From: a bacterium
Lineage (GTDB): Bacteria; Cyanobacteriota; Sericytochromatia; S15B-MN24; VGJW01
Length of the DNA: 49,378 nt
Reading direction: 5' to 3'
NCBI GenBank assembly: GCA_021781555.1
Contig: JAJXWQ010000018.1
Coordinates: forward strand, 1-49,378
Below the pieces are notes generated by a model. That model was not told where the DNA came from. It saw only the letters and a program-made list of their open reading frames with translations, and made no database searches. The translations under genes and the position numbers were made by a program. Position 1 is the first letter of the stretch; the number at the start of each line of letters is the position of its first letter. Shown in pieces: positions 9,222 to 16,453 of this stretch.

Positions 9222-10286
9222 TCAGCGGACCGAGGGGGCCGCGGGAAGGGTAAAACCGATCGACGTCGGCTGGCCGATCTGGGTCTGGACCGCGATCGTT
9301 CCGCCATGGGCCTCGACGGCCTGCCGGCAAAAGGCCAGGCCCAGGCCGAGGCCGCCGGACTCCTTCTCGCGCCGGCGGCTCTGGTGGAAGTAGCGGTCGA
9401 AGGCGTGCTCGGCCACATCGGGAGCCATCCCGGGGCCCGGGTCCTGCACCTCGACCTGGATCAGTTCGCCCGTCACGGCCGCCGTCACGGTGATGTCGCC
9501 CGGATCCGCGTACTTGATCGCATTGCCCACGAGGTTGGCCAGCACCCGCCGGACGATGCGCCGATCGGCCCGGCAGCGCACCTCGGCAGGAACCTCGAGC
9601 CGGATGTCCATGCCGCGCTGGCGAGCTTGCAGGTCCGCGTGCTGGGCGACCTCCGCGCACAGCGGGCCGAGTTCGAACACGGACGGCTCGAGCGGCAGCT
9701 CGCCTTCGTCGAGCCGGTAACCCTCGATGAGCCCCTCCACCAGGTCCTCGACCTCGGACAGGCCGGTGCGGGCGAGGCTCACCAGCTGGTGCTGCGGCTC
9801 GGAGGCCTGGCGATCGAGCAGGGAGAGTGCCAGGCGCACGCTCTCGAGGGGCGCCCGGAGGTCGTGCAGGAGCATGGCCGAGAAGTCGCGGCGCAACTGT
9901 TCGAGCTCCCGCTCGGCCGACGCGGCGCGGAGGACCGCGTGGACGCGAACCAGGAGCTCGTCGGTCTGGAGGGGCTTGGTGAGGTACTCGCTCGCGCCAA
10001 GCTCCAGGCCCCGCCGGATGCTGTCGGGATCCTTGTAGGCGGCCGTCAGCAAGATCACCGGGATGTGGTCGATCCGGGAATCCCGGCGCATGGCCTCCAG
10101 CGTGGCGAAACCATCCATGCCCGGCATGTGGACATCCAGCAAGACGAGATCCGGTCTGAAGGTGCGGGCCTTCTCGAGGCCCTCGGCCCCCGAACTCGCC
10201 AGCTCGAGCCGGTATTCAGGCAAGAGCGCCTCGAGCAACGCCAGGTTGTCGGAGTTGTCGTCGATCGCGAGTATCCGGCGGCTCAT
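9222..10286 (-). CDS. Receiver domain-histidine kinase protein
   Basis: 354 residues starting at ATG 10286, whose ATGA overlaps the stop of the upstream receiver gene. An N-terminal receiver domain (about 4-120, phospho-acceptor D51 in LLDVHMPGMDG) precedes a HisKA domain with phospho-acceptor H141 in LLHDLRAPL. A HATPase_c domain follows, with N box NLVGNAIKYAD and G boxes DPGPGMAP and GGLGLGL. No membrane helix is seen, so it is probably cytoplasmic and fed by phosphotransfer from the neighbouring hybrid kinase. It is the last gene of a three-gene signalling operon. Confidence 0.93.
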   Translation of the reverse strand: MSRRILAIDDNSDNLALLEALLPEYRLELASSGAEGLEKARTFRPDLVLLDVHMPGMDGFATLEAMRRDSRIDHIPVILLTAAYKDPDSIRRGLELGASEYLTKPLQTDELLVRVHAVLRAASAERELEQLRRDFSAMLLHDLRAPLESVRLALSLLDRQASEPQHQLVSLARTGLSEVEDLVEGLIEGYRLDEGELPLEPSVFELGPLCAEVAQHADLQARQRGMDIRLEVPAEVRCRADRRIVRRVLANLVGNAIKYADPGDITVTAAVTGELIQVEVQDPGPGMAPDVAEHAFDRYFHQSRRREKESGGLGLGLAFCRQAVEAHGGTIAVQTQIGQPTSIGFTLPAAPSVR

Positions 10287-10663
10287 GGCGACTGCGGCAG
10301 AGTACAGTCGACGACCTGCTGGACGAAGCTGGGCACGTTGAGTGGCTTGGGGATGTAGCCTCGCGCTCCGGCCTCGAGGATGCGCTCCTTGTCGCCAGCC
10401 ATGGCGTGGGCCGTCAGGGCGACGACGGGAATCGCAGCGAGCGCGGGATCGGCCCGCAGGCGGCGCAGGACCTCCCAGCCATCGACGATCGGAAGCGACA
10501 TGTCCAGCAAGATGAGGTCGGGGTGCGAGCGCTCGGCCCGATCGAGGGCATCGGCGCCGTTCAGCGCCTCCTCGACGACGTGGCCGGCGCTCTCGAGGAG
10601 GCAACGCGCCAGGTAACGGTTGTCGTCCACGTCCTCGACCAGGAGTACGCGCAAGTCTTCCAC
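10283..10663 (-). CDS. Single-domain response regulator (CheY-like)
   Basis: 126 residues that form a complete receiver domain and nothing else. D54 in ILLDMSLPIVDGWE is the phospho-acceptor, and the acidic pocket (EDVDDN, 10-15), T in LTAH and K in YIPKPL are all present. It starts 2 nt after the hybrid kinase stop and overlaps the receiver-kinase gene downstream. This suggests a phosphorelay intermediate between the two kinases. Confidence 0.95.
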   Translation of the reverse strand: MEDLRVLLVEDVDDNRYLARCLLESAGHVVEEALNGADALDRAERSHPDLILLDMSLPIVDGWEVLRRLRADPALAAIPVVALTAHAMAGDKERILEAGARGYIPKPLNVPSFVQQVVDCTLPQSP

Positions 10664-10665
10664 CG

Positions 10666-12669
10666 TTACCGCTTGCCTGCCAGGGAGAGCACTGCCTTGA
10701 TCTCGCCGAGCAGCTCATCGGGCGAGAGCGCCGCCTTGCGAAGCACGCGCTGGGTGCCTGCCGTCAGCCAGGTCAAGTCCTCCTCGGACAGATCGCGGCC
10801 GGTGAACACCAGGATCGGAAGGCTGGCCGTATCCGCGCGATCCCGCAGCCGCGTGATCAGCTCGAAGCCATCCATCTCGGGCATCAACAGGTCGAGGACC
10901 AGCATCCCGGGGGTGAACCGGCTCAGGATATCGAGGGCCTGGCCGCCGCTCGAGGCCTCCAGGACGCCGAATCCAGCCGATTCGATGACGTGCCGCAGGA
11001 AAGCTCGATCGTCGGCCGAATCGTCGACGATCAGGATCGGCCCCTCGCGATCCGGCACCATCGCCGAGAGGACCTCCAGCAGACGCTCCTTGGCGATGGG
11101 CTTGACCAGGTACTCGGCCGCACCGAGGCTGAAGCCCAGGCTCTTGTCCTCCATGATCGTCGCCATGACCACCGGGATCGTGCGGAGCTCGGGATCGCGC
11201 TTGAGCGCGATGAGCACCTGCCAGCCATCGAGGCCGGGCATCATCACGTCCAGCGTGATGACGTCGGGGTGCAAGGCCTTGGCCAGGCGCAGGGCTTCCT
11301 CGCCGGTGCGGGCTCGCACCATGGCAAAACCCGACCCCGCGAACTTCTCGCCCATCAGGTCGAGGACCTCGGGGTCGTCGTCGACGACGAGCACCACGCG
11401 GTTGGCGGCCGTCAGGGTGGTCGAACCCGGTTCGGGGAGGTGGATGCCCGTCGGCAGGAACATCGCGAACGCGCTGCCCTTGCCGACCTCGCTCTCGAGG
11501 GTGAGCCAGCCGCCCATCAGATGCGCCAGCTTGCGGCTGATGGCCAGGCCCAGACCGGTGCCTCCCGCCTGGCGCGCCGGCGAGGAATCCGCCTGGCGAA
11601 ACTCCTCGAAGATCAGCTCGTGGAACTCGGGGGCGATGCCGATCCCGGTGTCCTCGACGCACACGGACCAGGTCTTGTCGTCGAGCATCCCGAGCACGAC
11701 CCGCACCTCGCCCTGAGCTGTGAACTTGATGGCGTTGGAAAGCAGATTGAGCACGACCTGCCGCGCCTTGGGCTCGTCACCCATGACCAGCGGCGGGCAG
11801 CCCTCGTCGATCATCGTGACCGCCAGTCCCTTGGCCGTGGCCATGGGCTCGAGCGTGGAGAAGACCGCCTGGATCATCTGCAGGGGGCGGAAGGCTTCGA
11901 TCTGGATGGTCGTCTTGCCGGCCTCGATCTTGGACAGGTCGAGGATGTCGTTGATGAGCCCCAGAAGGTTCTTGGCATTGCGCAAAACGCGCTCGAGGCT
12001 GTTGTGCTGGCGATCGGTGAGCGGACCGTGGTTGCCGGACAGCACGAGCTCGGTGAAACCGATGATGGAGTTCATCGGCGTGCGCAGCTCGTGGCTCATC
12101 TTGGCCAGGAACTCGCTCTTGAGGCGGTTGGCCTCGCGAGCTTGCTCGTAGAGCATCGCGTTCTCGATGGCGACCGCCGCTTGCGAGGCCAGAATCCCGG
12201 CCAGCTGCTCATCCTGCAGGCTGAACTCGTCGGTCCCGATCTTGTCGGTGAGGTAGAGCCGGCCGAAGGTCTTGCCCCGGAAGCTGATCGGTACCCCGAG
12301 GAACGAGCGCATCGGGGGGTGGCCCTCCGGGAATCCGCCGGACCTCGGGTCGTCCTTGAGGTCCGCCAGGCGCAGAGGCTTCTTCAGCACCACCCCCAGG
12401 AGCCCCTTGCCGGTGGGAAGGGAGGGGATCCTGACGCGATCCTCTTCGGTCAGGCCAGTCGTGACGAAATTGGTGAGCCTGGACCCGTCTTCCGAAAGCA
12501 CGCCCAACGCGGCGTACCGAGCGGAGAGAATGGACGACGCGACCTCGACGATGCGCTGCAGCACGGCATCGAGCGACAACTGGCGGGTCAGCAGGATCCC
12601 CGCCTCGACCAGGGAGCGGTAGCTGCGTTCGCTGGCCTCAAGCGGAACCGGTGGAAATTCCGGATTCAT
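10666..12669 (-). CDS. GAF-domain hybrid histidine kinase with two receiver domains
   Basis: 667 residues from ATG 12669. A GTG at 12717 would add 16 residues; neither start has a clear ribosome site. A GAF sensor domain (about 30-175) leads into HisKA with H193 in SHELRTPMNSIIGF. A HATPase_c domain follows with N box NLLSNAIKFT and G boxes DTGIGIAP and GGTGLGLAIS. Two receiver domains carry phospho-acceptors in ITLDVMMPGLDGW and LVLDLLMPEMDGF. No transmembrane segment is visible, so the signal is probably cytoplasmic. It is the first gene of the operon and is divergent from another GAF kinase; the shared 74-bp gap must hold both promoters. Confidence 0.93.
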   Translation of the reverse strand: MNPEFPPVPLEASERSYRSLVEAGILLTRQLSLDAVLQRIVEVASSILSARYAALGVLSEDGSRLTNFVTTGLTEEDRVRIPSLPTGKGLLGVVLKKPLRLADLKDDPRSGGFPEGHPPMRSFLGVPISFRGKTFGRLYLTDKIGTDEFSLQDEQLAGILASQAAVAIENAMLYEQAREANRLKSEFLAKMSHELRTPMNSIIGFTELVLSGNHGPLTDRQHNSLERVLRNAKNLLGLINDILDLSKIEAGKTTIQIEAFRPLQMIQAVFSTLEPMATAKGLAVTMIDEGCPPLVMGDEPKARQVVLNLLSNAIKFTAQGEVRVVLGMLDDKTWSVCVEDTGIGIAPEFHELIFEEFRQADSSPARQAGGTGLGLAISRKLAHLMGGWLTLESEVGKGSAFAMFLPTGIHLPEPGSTTLTAANRVVLVVDDDPEVLDLMGEKFAGSGFAMVRARTGEEALRLAKALHPDVITLDVMMPGLDGWQVLIALKRDPELRTIPVVMATIMEDKSLGFSLGAAEYLVKPIAKERLLEVLSAMVPDREGPILIVDDSADDRAFLRHVIESAGFGVLEASSGGQALDILSRFTPGMLVLDLLMPEMDGFELITRLRDRADTASLPILVFTGRDLSEEDLTWLTAGTQRVLRKAALSPDELLGEIKAVLSLAGKR

Positions 12670-12743
12670 CAGTTGAATGATACCGCGAAAGAGGGCAGCC
12701 GTATCAGGGGCAAGCACGGATCGAATCTGGCTTTGGGGGAGAG

Positions 12744-14060
12744 ATGTTACATGTGGTGCACGTCGTGGAGGACCGCAAGGCGTGGCTGCCCATACCGGGC
12801 AGCCGCTTCTTCGTGTCGGAACCGGCCGGCGACGATGCCGCAGGGCGCGAGATCCTCGAGGTCCTCGTCGCGCTCAACAAGGGGCTGTCAGCCGAGCAGG
12901 TGGTAGATCTCCTCTTCGACACCCTCGACCCCCTGATTCCCGTCGACCGGATCGGCATCGCGATGCTGGAGCCTGGCGACCAGCTGGTGAGCCGCTACGT
13001 CCGCTCGCGAGCCCCGGTTCTGTGGGGAGTCGGCGACGAAGGCTCGGTAGCGGACAGCAGCCTGGAGCCCATCGTGCTCCGGCGCCGGCTGCGCATCATC
13101 GAGGATCTCGAGCTGTATCGCGCCAATCGGCCCTCGGCACGGTGCGACCTCTTGCTTCAAGAGGGCATGCGCTCGAACCTTTCGGTGCCACTGCTGATCT
13201 CGGATCGCGTGACCGGCGTGGTCTTCTTCTCTTCGTTCAGGCCCCATGCCTATACCGAGGAGCACCTGCCGCTGGCTCAGACCCTGGCAATGTCCCTGGC
13301 GGTGGCGATCGAGCGCGGGGAGCTCCTCGACGGATTGCGCCGGGCCAACGAGGAGCTGTCGACGCTCGACGAGCTCAAGACCAATTTCCTCGCCACCGTC
13401 AGCCACGAGCTCAGGACTCCCCTGCACAAGGTCATCAACTACGCGTTCGCGCTTCAAGACGGTCTGGCGGGCCCCGTCAGCGGGGAGCAGCGTGTCTTCT
13501 TGCAGGAGATGATGTCTGCGGCCGAGCGGATGAGCCGGATCGTCAACGACCTGCTCGATTTCACCGCGATCGGCGCCGGCAAGGTCCGCTTGCGGCCCGT
13601 CTTGAGCGACCTGAACGAGGCGGCGCGCCAGTGGGCCCGCGACTGGCGCGAGCAGTTCAAGGCCCGCGGGTTGATCTTCGAGCTCAAGGTGGCCAGAGAG
13701 CCGGTCCTGGGCCTGGTCGATCTGCCTCGCATCTCGCGCATGATGGGATTCTTGCTCGAGAACGCCCAGACCTTCACTCCCGCCCCGGGCCGCGTCACCC
13801 TCAAGATCGGAGCCACGCCGGATCGGGCGCTCCTGTCGGTCGTGGACTCGGGAATCGGCATCGAGCCCGCCGTCCAGCCAAAGATCTTCGACAAATTCTT
13901 CCAGGCCGACCAGGGCAGCACGCGGCGTTTCGGAGGCATGGGACTCGGGCTCGCGTTCGCCAAGGCGATCGCCGAAGCGCACGCCGGCGAGATCCGGGTC
14001 GCCAGCACTCCCGGCAAGGGCGCGACCTTCACCGTTTCGCTGCCCCGCGCCCTCCGCTAG
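12744..14060 (+). CDS. GAF-domain sensor histidine kinase
   Basis: 438 residues from ATG 12744, preceded by GGGGGAGAG. A GAF domain (about 45-190) is followed by HisKA with H221 in VSHELRTPLHK and a HATPase_c domain with G boxes VDSGIGIEP and GGMGLGLAFAKAIAEAH. The N box reads LLENAQTFTP, so the usual basic residue before FT is threonine. No receiver or membrane domain is present. It is divergent from the hybrid kinase operon and may share regulation with it. Confidence 0.93.
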   Translation: MLHVVHVVEDRKAWLPIPGSRFFVSEPAGDDAAGREILEVLVALNKGLSAEQVVDLLFDTLDPLIPVDRIGIAMLEPGDQLVSRYVRSRAPVLWGVGDEGSVADSSLEPIVLRRRLRIIEDLELYRANRPSARCDLLLQEGMRSNLSVPLLISDRVTGVVFFSSFRPHAYTEEHLPLAQTLAMSLAVAIERGELLDGLRRANEELSTLDELKTNFLATVSHELRTPLHKVINYAFALQDGLAGPVSGEQRVFLQEMMSAAERMSRIVNDLLDFTAIGAGKVRLRPVLSDLNEAARQWARDWREQFKARGLIFELKVAREPVLGLVDLPRISRMMGFLLENAQTFTPAPGRVTLKIGATPDRALLSVVDSGIGIEPAVQPKIFDKFFQADQGSTRRFGGMGLGLAFAKAIAEAHAGEIRVASTPGKGATFTVSLPRALR

Positions 14061-14172
14061 GACCGAGCCCGCGCCACCGGAGAACGGGCCGCGGCACGAA
14101 CCTGCGCTACGGGGAACCAACGGATGGATTGCCCGCCCGGAGGGATAGGGTGAGGTGGGGGGGGAGATGCCC

Positions 14173-14355
14173 ATGTCACCTCGAACGAAACACTCGTGCT
14201 CGTGTCCCTGCGAGCCGCTATCTACCGGGGTCCGGCCCTGTTTCGTGCGGGGCCCGTGCCTGTCGTGTCCGGGTTTCAAGGACTGTTCCGAGGCCTGCCC
14301 GATCTGCCGGCAGCGTGCACGCCTCCTGGATCTCCTGTCCCTTCGCCTGTGGTGA
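14173..14355 (+). CDS. Possible small cysteine-rich protein
   Basis: 60 codons from ATG 14173, which lies six bases after GGAG in a long G-run (14155-14166); an in-frame GTG 14155 and ATG 14167 also exist. Nine cysteines occur in 60 residues, in CSCPC, CFVRGPCLSC and CSEACPIC, which suggests a zinc or iron-sulfur mini-protein. No family is recognised. It lies in the 359-bp gap between the GAF kinase and the convergent SRPBCC-like gene. Support is a good ribosome site and unusual composition only; it could be chance. Confidence 0.35.
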   Translation: MSPRTKHSCSCPCEPLSTGVRPCFVRGPCLSCPGFKDCSEACPICRQRARLLDLLSLRLW

Positions 14356-14419
14356 GATTTTCGCGATCCGTGCTCGGCTGACGAGAGCGTTCCGCCTCGA
14401 AACGATCGGGCCCGAAAAG

Positions 14420-15046
14420 TCAGGACGCGTGCTGACGCGAGCGCCGGAGGATCTCGGCACGAACCGCCTCGAGCTGCGACCGGGCCGTGTCCTCGAAGAG
14501 CTGGCCCGCCCAGAACGGGGGAAAGGTCCGCGGCTTGGCTTGCGCCTCGTACCGCACCTCGACCGAGCCACTGCCGTCGCTCAGGGCCCAGTCGCCATGG
14601 TAGAAGGCAAAATCGCGCCTCGATACGTCCGTGAAGGAGATCGAATGTTCGGGGTCCTCGTGGATGTCCAGCAGGACCTGCAGGGTCCGGGAAAAGATGA
14701 GGAACCTGCCGGCGATCTGCTGGAGAACCATGAGGCTATCCCCGTCTGTGGATTGGACCCGGCTGCACAGGATCGACGGGACGAACCGGCCGAGGTGGCC
14801 ATAGTCGGTCAGGACAGACCAGGCACAGGCGGTTGTCGCGGGGGCCGAGAACGATCCCTGGATATCGACGGCCCCGCCTCGGAGGCAATGGACCTCGACG
14901 GCGATGGGCGAACGGGCGCCCATCAAGAGTGTCGCCCCGGCCACCAGGGGAACCAGAGCCCAACGTTGCGTGCGCGGGATCGCTCTATCCTTTCGTGGGA
15001 ACCACCGAGAGTATAGCCGGCGCCCGCGGCGTCGCCATACCGTCAA
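14420..15046 (-). CDS. SRPBCC (START/polyketide-cyclase-like) exported protein
   Basis: At most 208 residues, from TTG 15046; the start is unsure. A TATACT box at 15010-15015 on this strand lies inside the reading frame, so the true start may be nearer 14980-14923. A hydrophobic segment (WALVPLVAGATLLMG) resembles a signal peptide or anchor. The rest has the SRPBCC pattern of ligand-binding helix-grip proteins: ACAWSVLTDYGHLGRFVPSI, then RYEAQAKPRTFPPF and a long C-terminal helix. Such proteins bind hydrophobic ligands; no ligand can be named. Confidence 0.72.
   Translation of the reverse strand: MTVWRRRGRRLYSRWFPRKDRAIPRTQRWALVPLVAGATLLMGARSPIAVEVHCLRGGAVDIQGSFSAPATTACAWSVLTDYGHLGRFVPSILCSRVQSTDGDSLMVLQQIAGRFLIFSRTLQVLLDIHEDPEHSISFTDVSRRDFAFYHGDWALSDGSGSVEVRYEAQAKPRTFPPFWAGQLFEDTARSQLEAVRAEILRRSRQHAS
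15010..15015 (-). promoter_or_regulatory. Possible -10 box (TATACT) for the SRPBCC-like gene
   Basis: TATACT on the minus strand is a near-consensus sigma-70 -10 hexamer in a GC-rich context. TTGACG lies 25 bp upstream, too far for a standard -35. If it is used, the SRPBCC-like gene must start downstream of about 15003. Confidence 0.25.
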
Positions 15047-15085
15047 ATGCAGGATATTGAATGGCCATCGTGCAGCGGGCCCGAT

Positions 15086-15275
15086 CTTGCAGTATAAACG
15101 GGTCCCTCTGCGCGGTCGCTGCGCTGCGCAACCGGGCCCCGGTATCTTTTTGCAGCGGGAACGGGTCCCTCTGCGCGGTCGCTGCGCTGCGCAACCGGGC
15201 CCCGTATCTTTCTCAGTTTGACGGGTCCCTCTGCGCGGTCGCTGCGCTGCGCAACCGGGCCCCGTTTGACTCCTT
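15086..15275 (+). repeat. Tandem array of three copies of the element's central palindrome
   Basis: ACGGGTCCCT starts at 15098, 15161 and 15221, a period of 63 then 60 bp. Each copy carries the element's central palindrome (CTGCGCGGTCGC, then GCGCAACCGGGCCCCG). The linkers keep pieces of the element's TTTGCAG/AGTTTGA end. The array sits in the 392-bp region between the divergent SRPBCC-like and YceI genes. The remainder (15276-15438) holds only the yceI ribosome site and no other feature I can name. Confidence 0.85.
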
Positions 15276-15438
15276 TGGGCCGCTCATTTTTAGACGAATC
15301 CGCCCTGCAATTCGTAGCGGGAGACGATGACGAAGATCCTGCGTCTGCGTAGGGGCTGCGGATGGCTTCAACGGGCAAAACCCTGATGTCAAGGGCATTC
15401 GAGTGCCCGATGATCGGATCAAAGAGGAGATCCTTGCC

Positions 15439-16062
15439 ATGAAGAGTTCAACGCCATCCTCCATTGCGTCCAAGATCCTGGCCGCCAGCACGCTCGTCTT
15501 CGCCGTGTCAGCGCCGGCGCTCGCCGCGCCGAGCATCGTCTTTTCCAGCAGCCGTGTCTGGCTCGAGGGGCGTTCGACGCTCCATCCCTACAAGGCGACG
15601 AGCCACTCGGTCGACATCTCGGTCGGGCTCGCATCCAGCATCAGCCCCGCATCCTTCGCCGCGGGCCTGCGCAAGGGCGGCTTGTCCACGCTCGTGGTAA
15701 AGATTCCAACCAAGAGCCTCAAGTCTCCCGAGGGCGGCATGATGAACAGTGCCCTCTACAAGAATCTCAAGGCGGATGCCAACCCTGACATCTCCTTCGA
15801 CCTCGCGAGCTATCACGTGGTCAGCGAGCAGGGGTCCAGGCTCGACATCGAAGCCACCGGCGCCCTGACCGTCGCGGGCCACGAGCAGGACGTCACGCTG
15901 GACGCCGAGGGCCAGATGGATGGCTCCAAGATCCACATCACCGGCAAGAAGGCCCTCAAGATGTCCGATTTTGGAATCCAGCCGCCCGTCATGATGTTCG
16001 GTGCCATCAAGACCAGCGACAAGGTCGTCATCCACTACGACCTCGAGGGCGAGATCCGCTAG
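15439..16062 (+). CDS. YceI-family secreted lipid-binding-like protein
   Basis: 207 residues from ATG 15439, which has AGAGGAG upstream and gives a clean signal peptide (MKSSTPSSIASKILAASTLV to PALAAPS). An earlier in-frame start at 15403 is less likely. The mature part matches the YceI beta-barrel: LEGRSTLHPYKATSHSV, then LKADANPDISFDLASY, TGALTVAGHEQDVTLDAE and MSDFGIQPP. YceI proteins bind isoprenoid-like lipids in the periplasm in known cases. The TAG stop is the left edge of a CTAG element copy. Confidence 0.92.
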   Translation: MKSSTPSSIASKILAASTLVFAVSAPALAAPSIVFSSSRVWLEGRSTLHPYKATSHSVDISVGLASSISPASFAAGLRKGGLSTLVVKIPTKSLKSPEGGMMNSALYKNLKADANPDISFDLASYHVVSEQGSRLDIEATGALTVAGHEQDVTLDAEGQMDGSKIHITGKKALKMSDFGIQPPVMMFGAIKTSDKVVIHYDLEGEIR

Positions 16063-16151
16063 GCCTTTTGCAGTTTGAACGGGGCCCGCTGCGCTGCGCA
16101 ACCGGGACCCGTTTGACTCCTCGGGCCCGATCCACTCGAGCCGGGAGCACC
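16059..16151 (+). repeat. CTAG element copy, shortened (93 bp)
   Basis: It begins CTAGGCCTTTTGCAG and ends CCGGGAGCACC, so the right-hand CTAG is lost. The central palindrome lacks the GGTCGCTTC part found in full copies. The left-edge TAG is the YceI stop codon. Confidence 0.9.
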
Positions 16152-16199
16152 GTTGACCTTTTCAAACCGGGAGCGACCTGTAGTTCCTTGACCCTTGAA

Positions 16200-16228
16200 C
16201 CCCTCCGGGCTTTTCCCCGGGGGGGTTT
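16200..16228 (+). terminator. Probable rho-independent terminator after the YceI gene
   Basis: A 10-bp stem (CCCCTCCGGG with CCCGGGGGGG, one T-G pair) and a six-base loop are followed by TTT. It lies 138 bp past the YceI stop, with a CTAG element copy in between. The short T-run makes it a weak terminator by standard rules. Confidence 0.5.
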
Positions 16229-16290
16229 CGTCGTGAGTCCGAACTCCGACACGCTCCGGACGCGCTCGGCTGGCCCCTGCGCGCAAAGAC

Positions 16291-16326
16291 TTCGGGCGAG
16301 CCGGCCCGTAGACCGGCTCGCCCGAA
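16291..16326. terminator. Perfect 14-bp hairpin between the convergent YceI and rpoC genes
   Basis: TTCGGGCGAGCCGG and CCGGCTCGCCCGAA are exact inverted copies around the 8-base loop CCCGTAGA. No T-run follows on either strand. It is strong enough to act as a bidirectional terminator or to stabilise transcript 3' ends, but that role is inferred from position. Confidence 0.5.
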
Positions 16327-16345
16327 CCTGAGCGGATCTGGATGC

Positions 16346-16453
16346 CTAGGCCTTTTGCAGTTTGAACGGGGCCCGCTGCGCGGTCGCTTCGCTGCGCAAC
16401 CGGGCCCCGTTTGACTCATCGGGCTCGATCCATTCAAACCGGGAGCACTCTAG
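16346..16453 (+). repeat. CTAG element, full 108-bp copy
   Basis: It runs from CTAGGCCTTTTGCAG to GGGAGCACTCTAG with the complete central palindrome. It shares its exact length with the copies at 25563, 30951 and 34149. The right-edge CTAG holds the rpoC stop codon (minus strand TAG, 16450-16452). Confidence 0.93.

Noticed and set aside
10990-12906. 638-codon plus-strand open frame opposite the hybrid kinase
   Set aside because: The minus strand encodes a complete multi-domain kinase here, and the plus frame has no family signature.
12677-15016. 779-codon plus-strand frame running through the GAF kinase
   Set aside because: Arg/Pro/Gly-rich out-of-frame translation of the real kinase gene.
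15086-15275. Possible CRISPR array (three spaced repeats)
   Set aside because: The spacers are not unique; they are remnants of the same element's ends, and the core occurs singly at many other sites. No cas genes are present.
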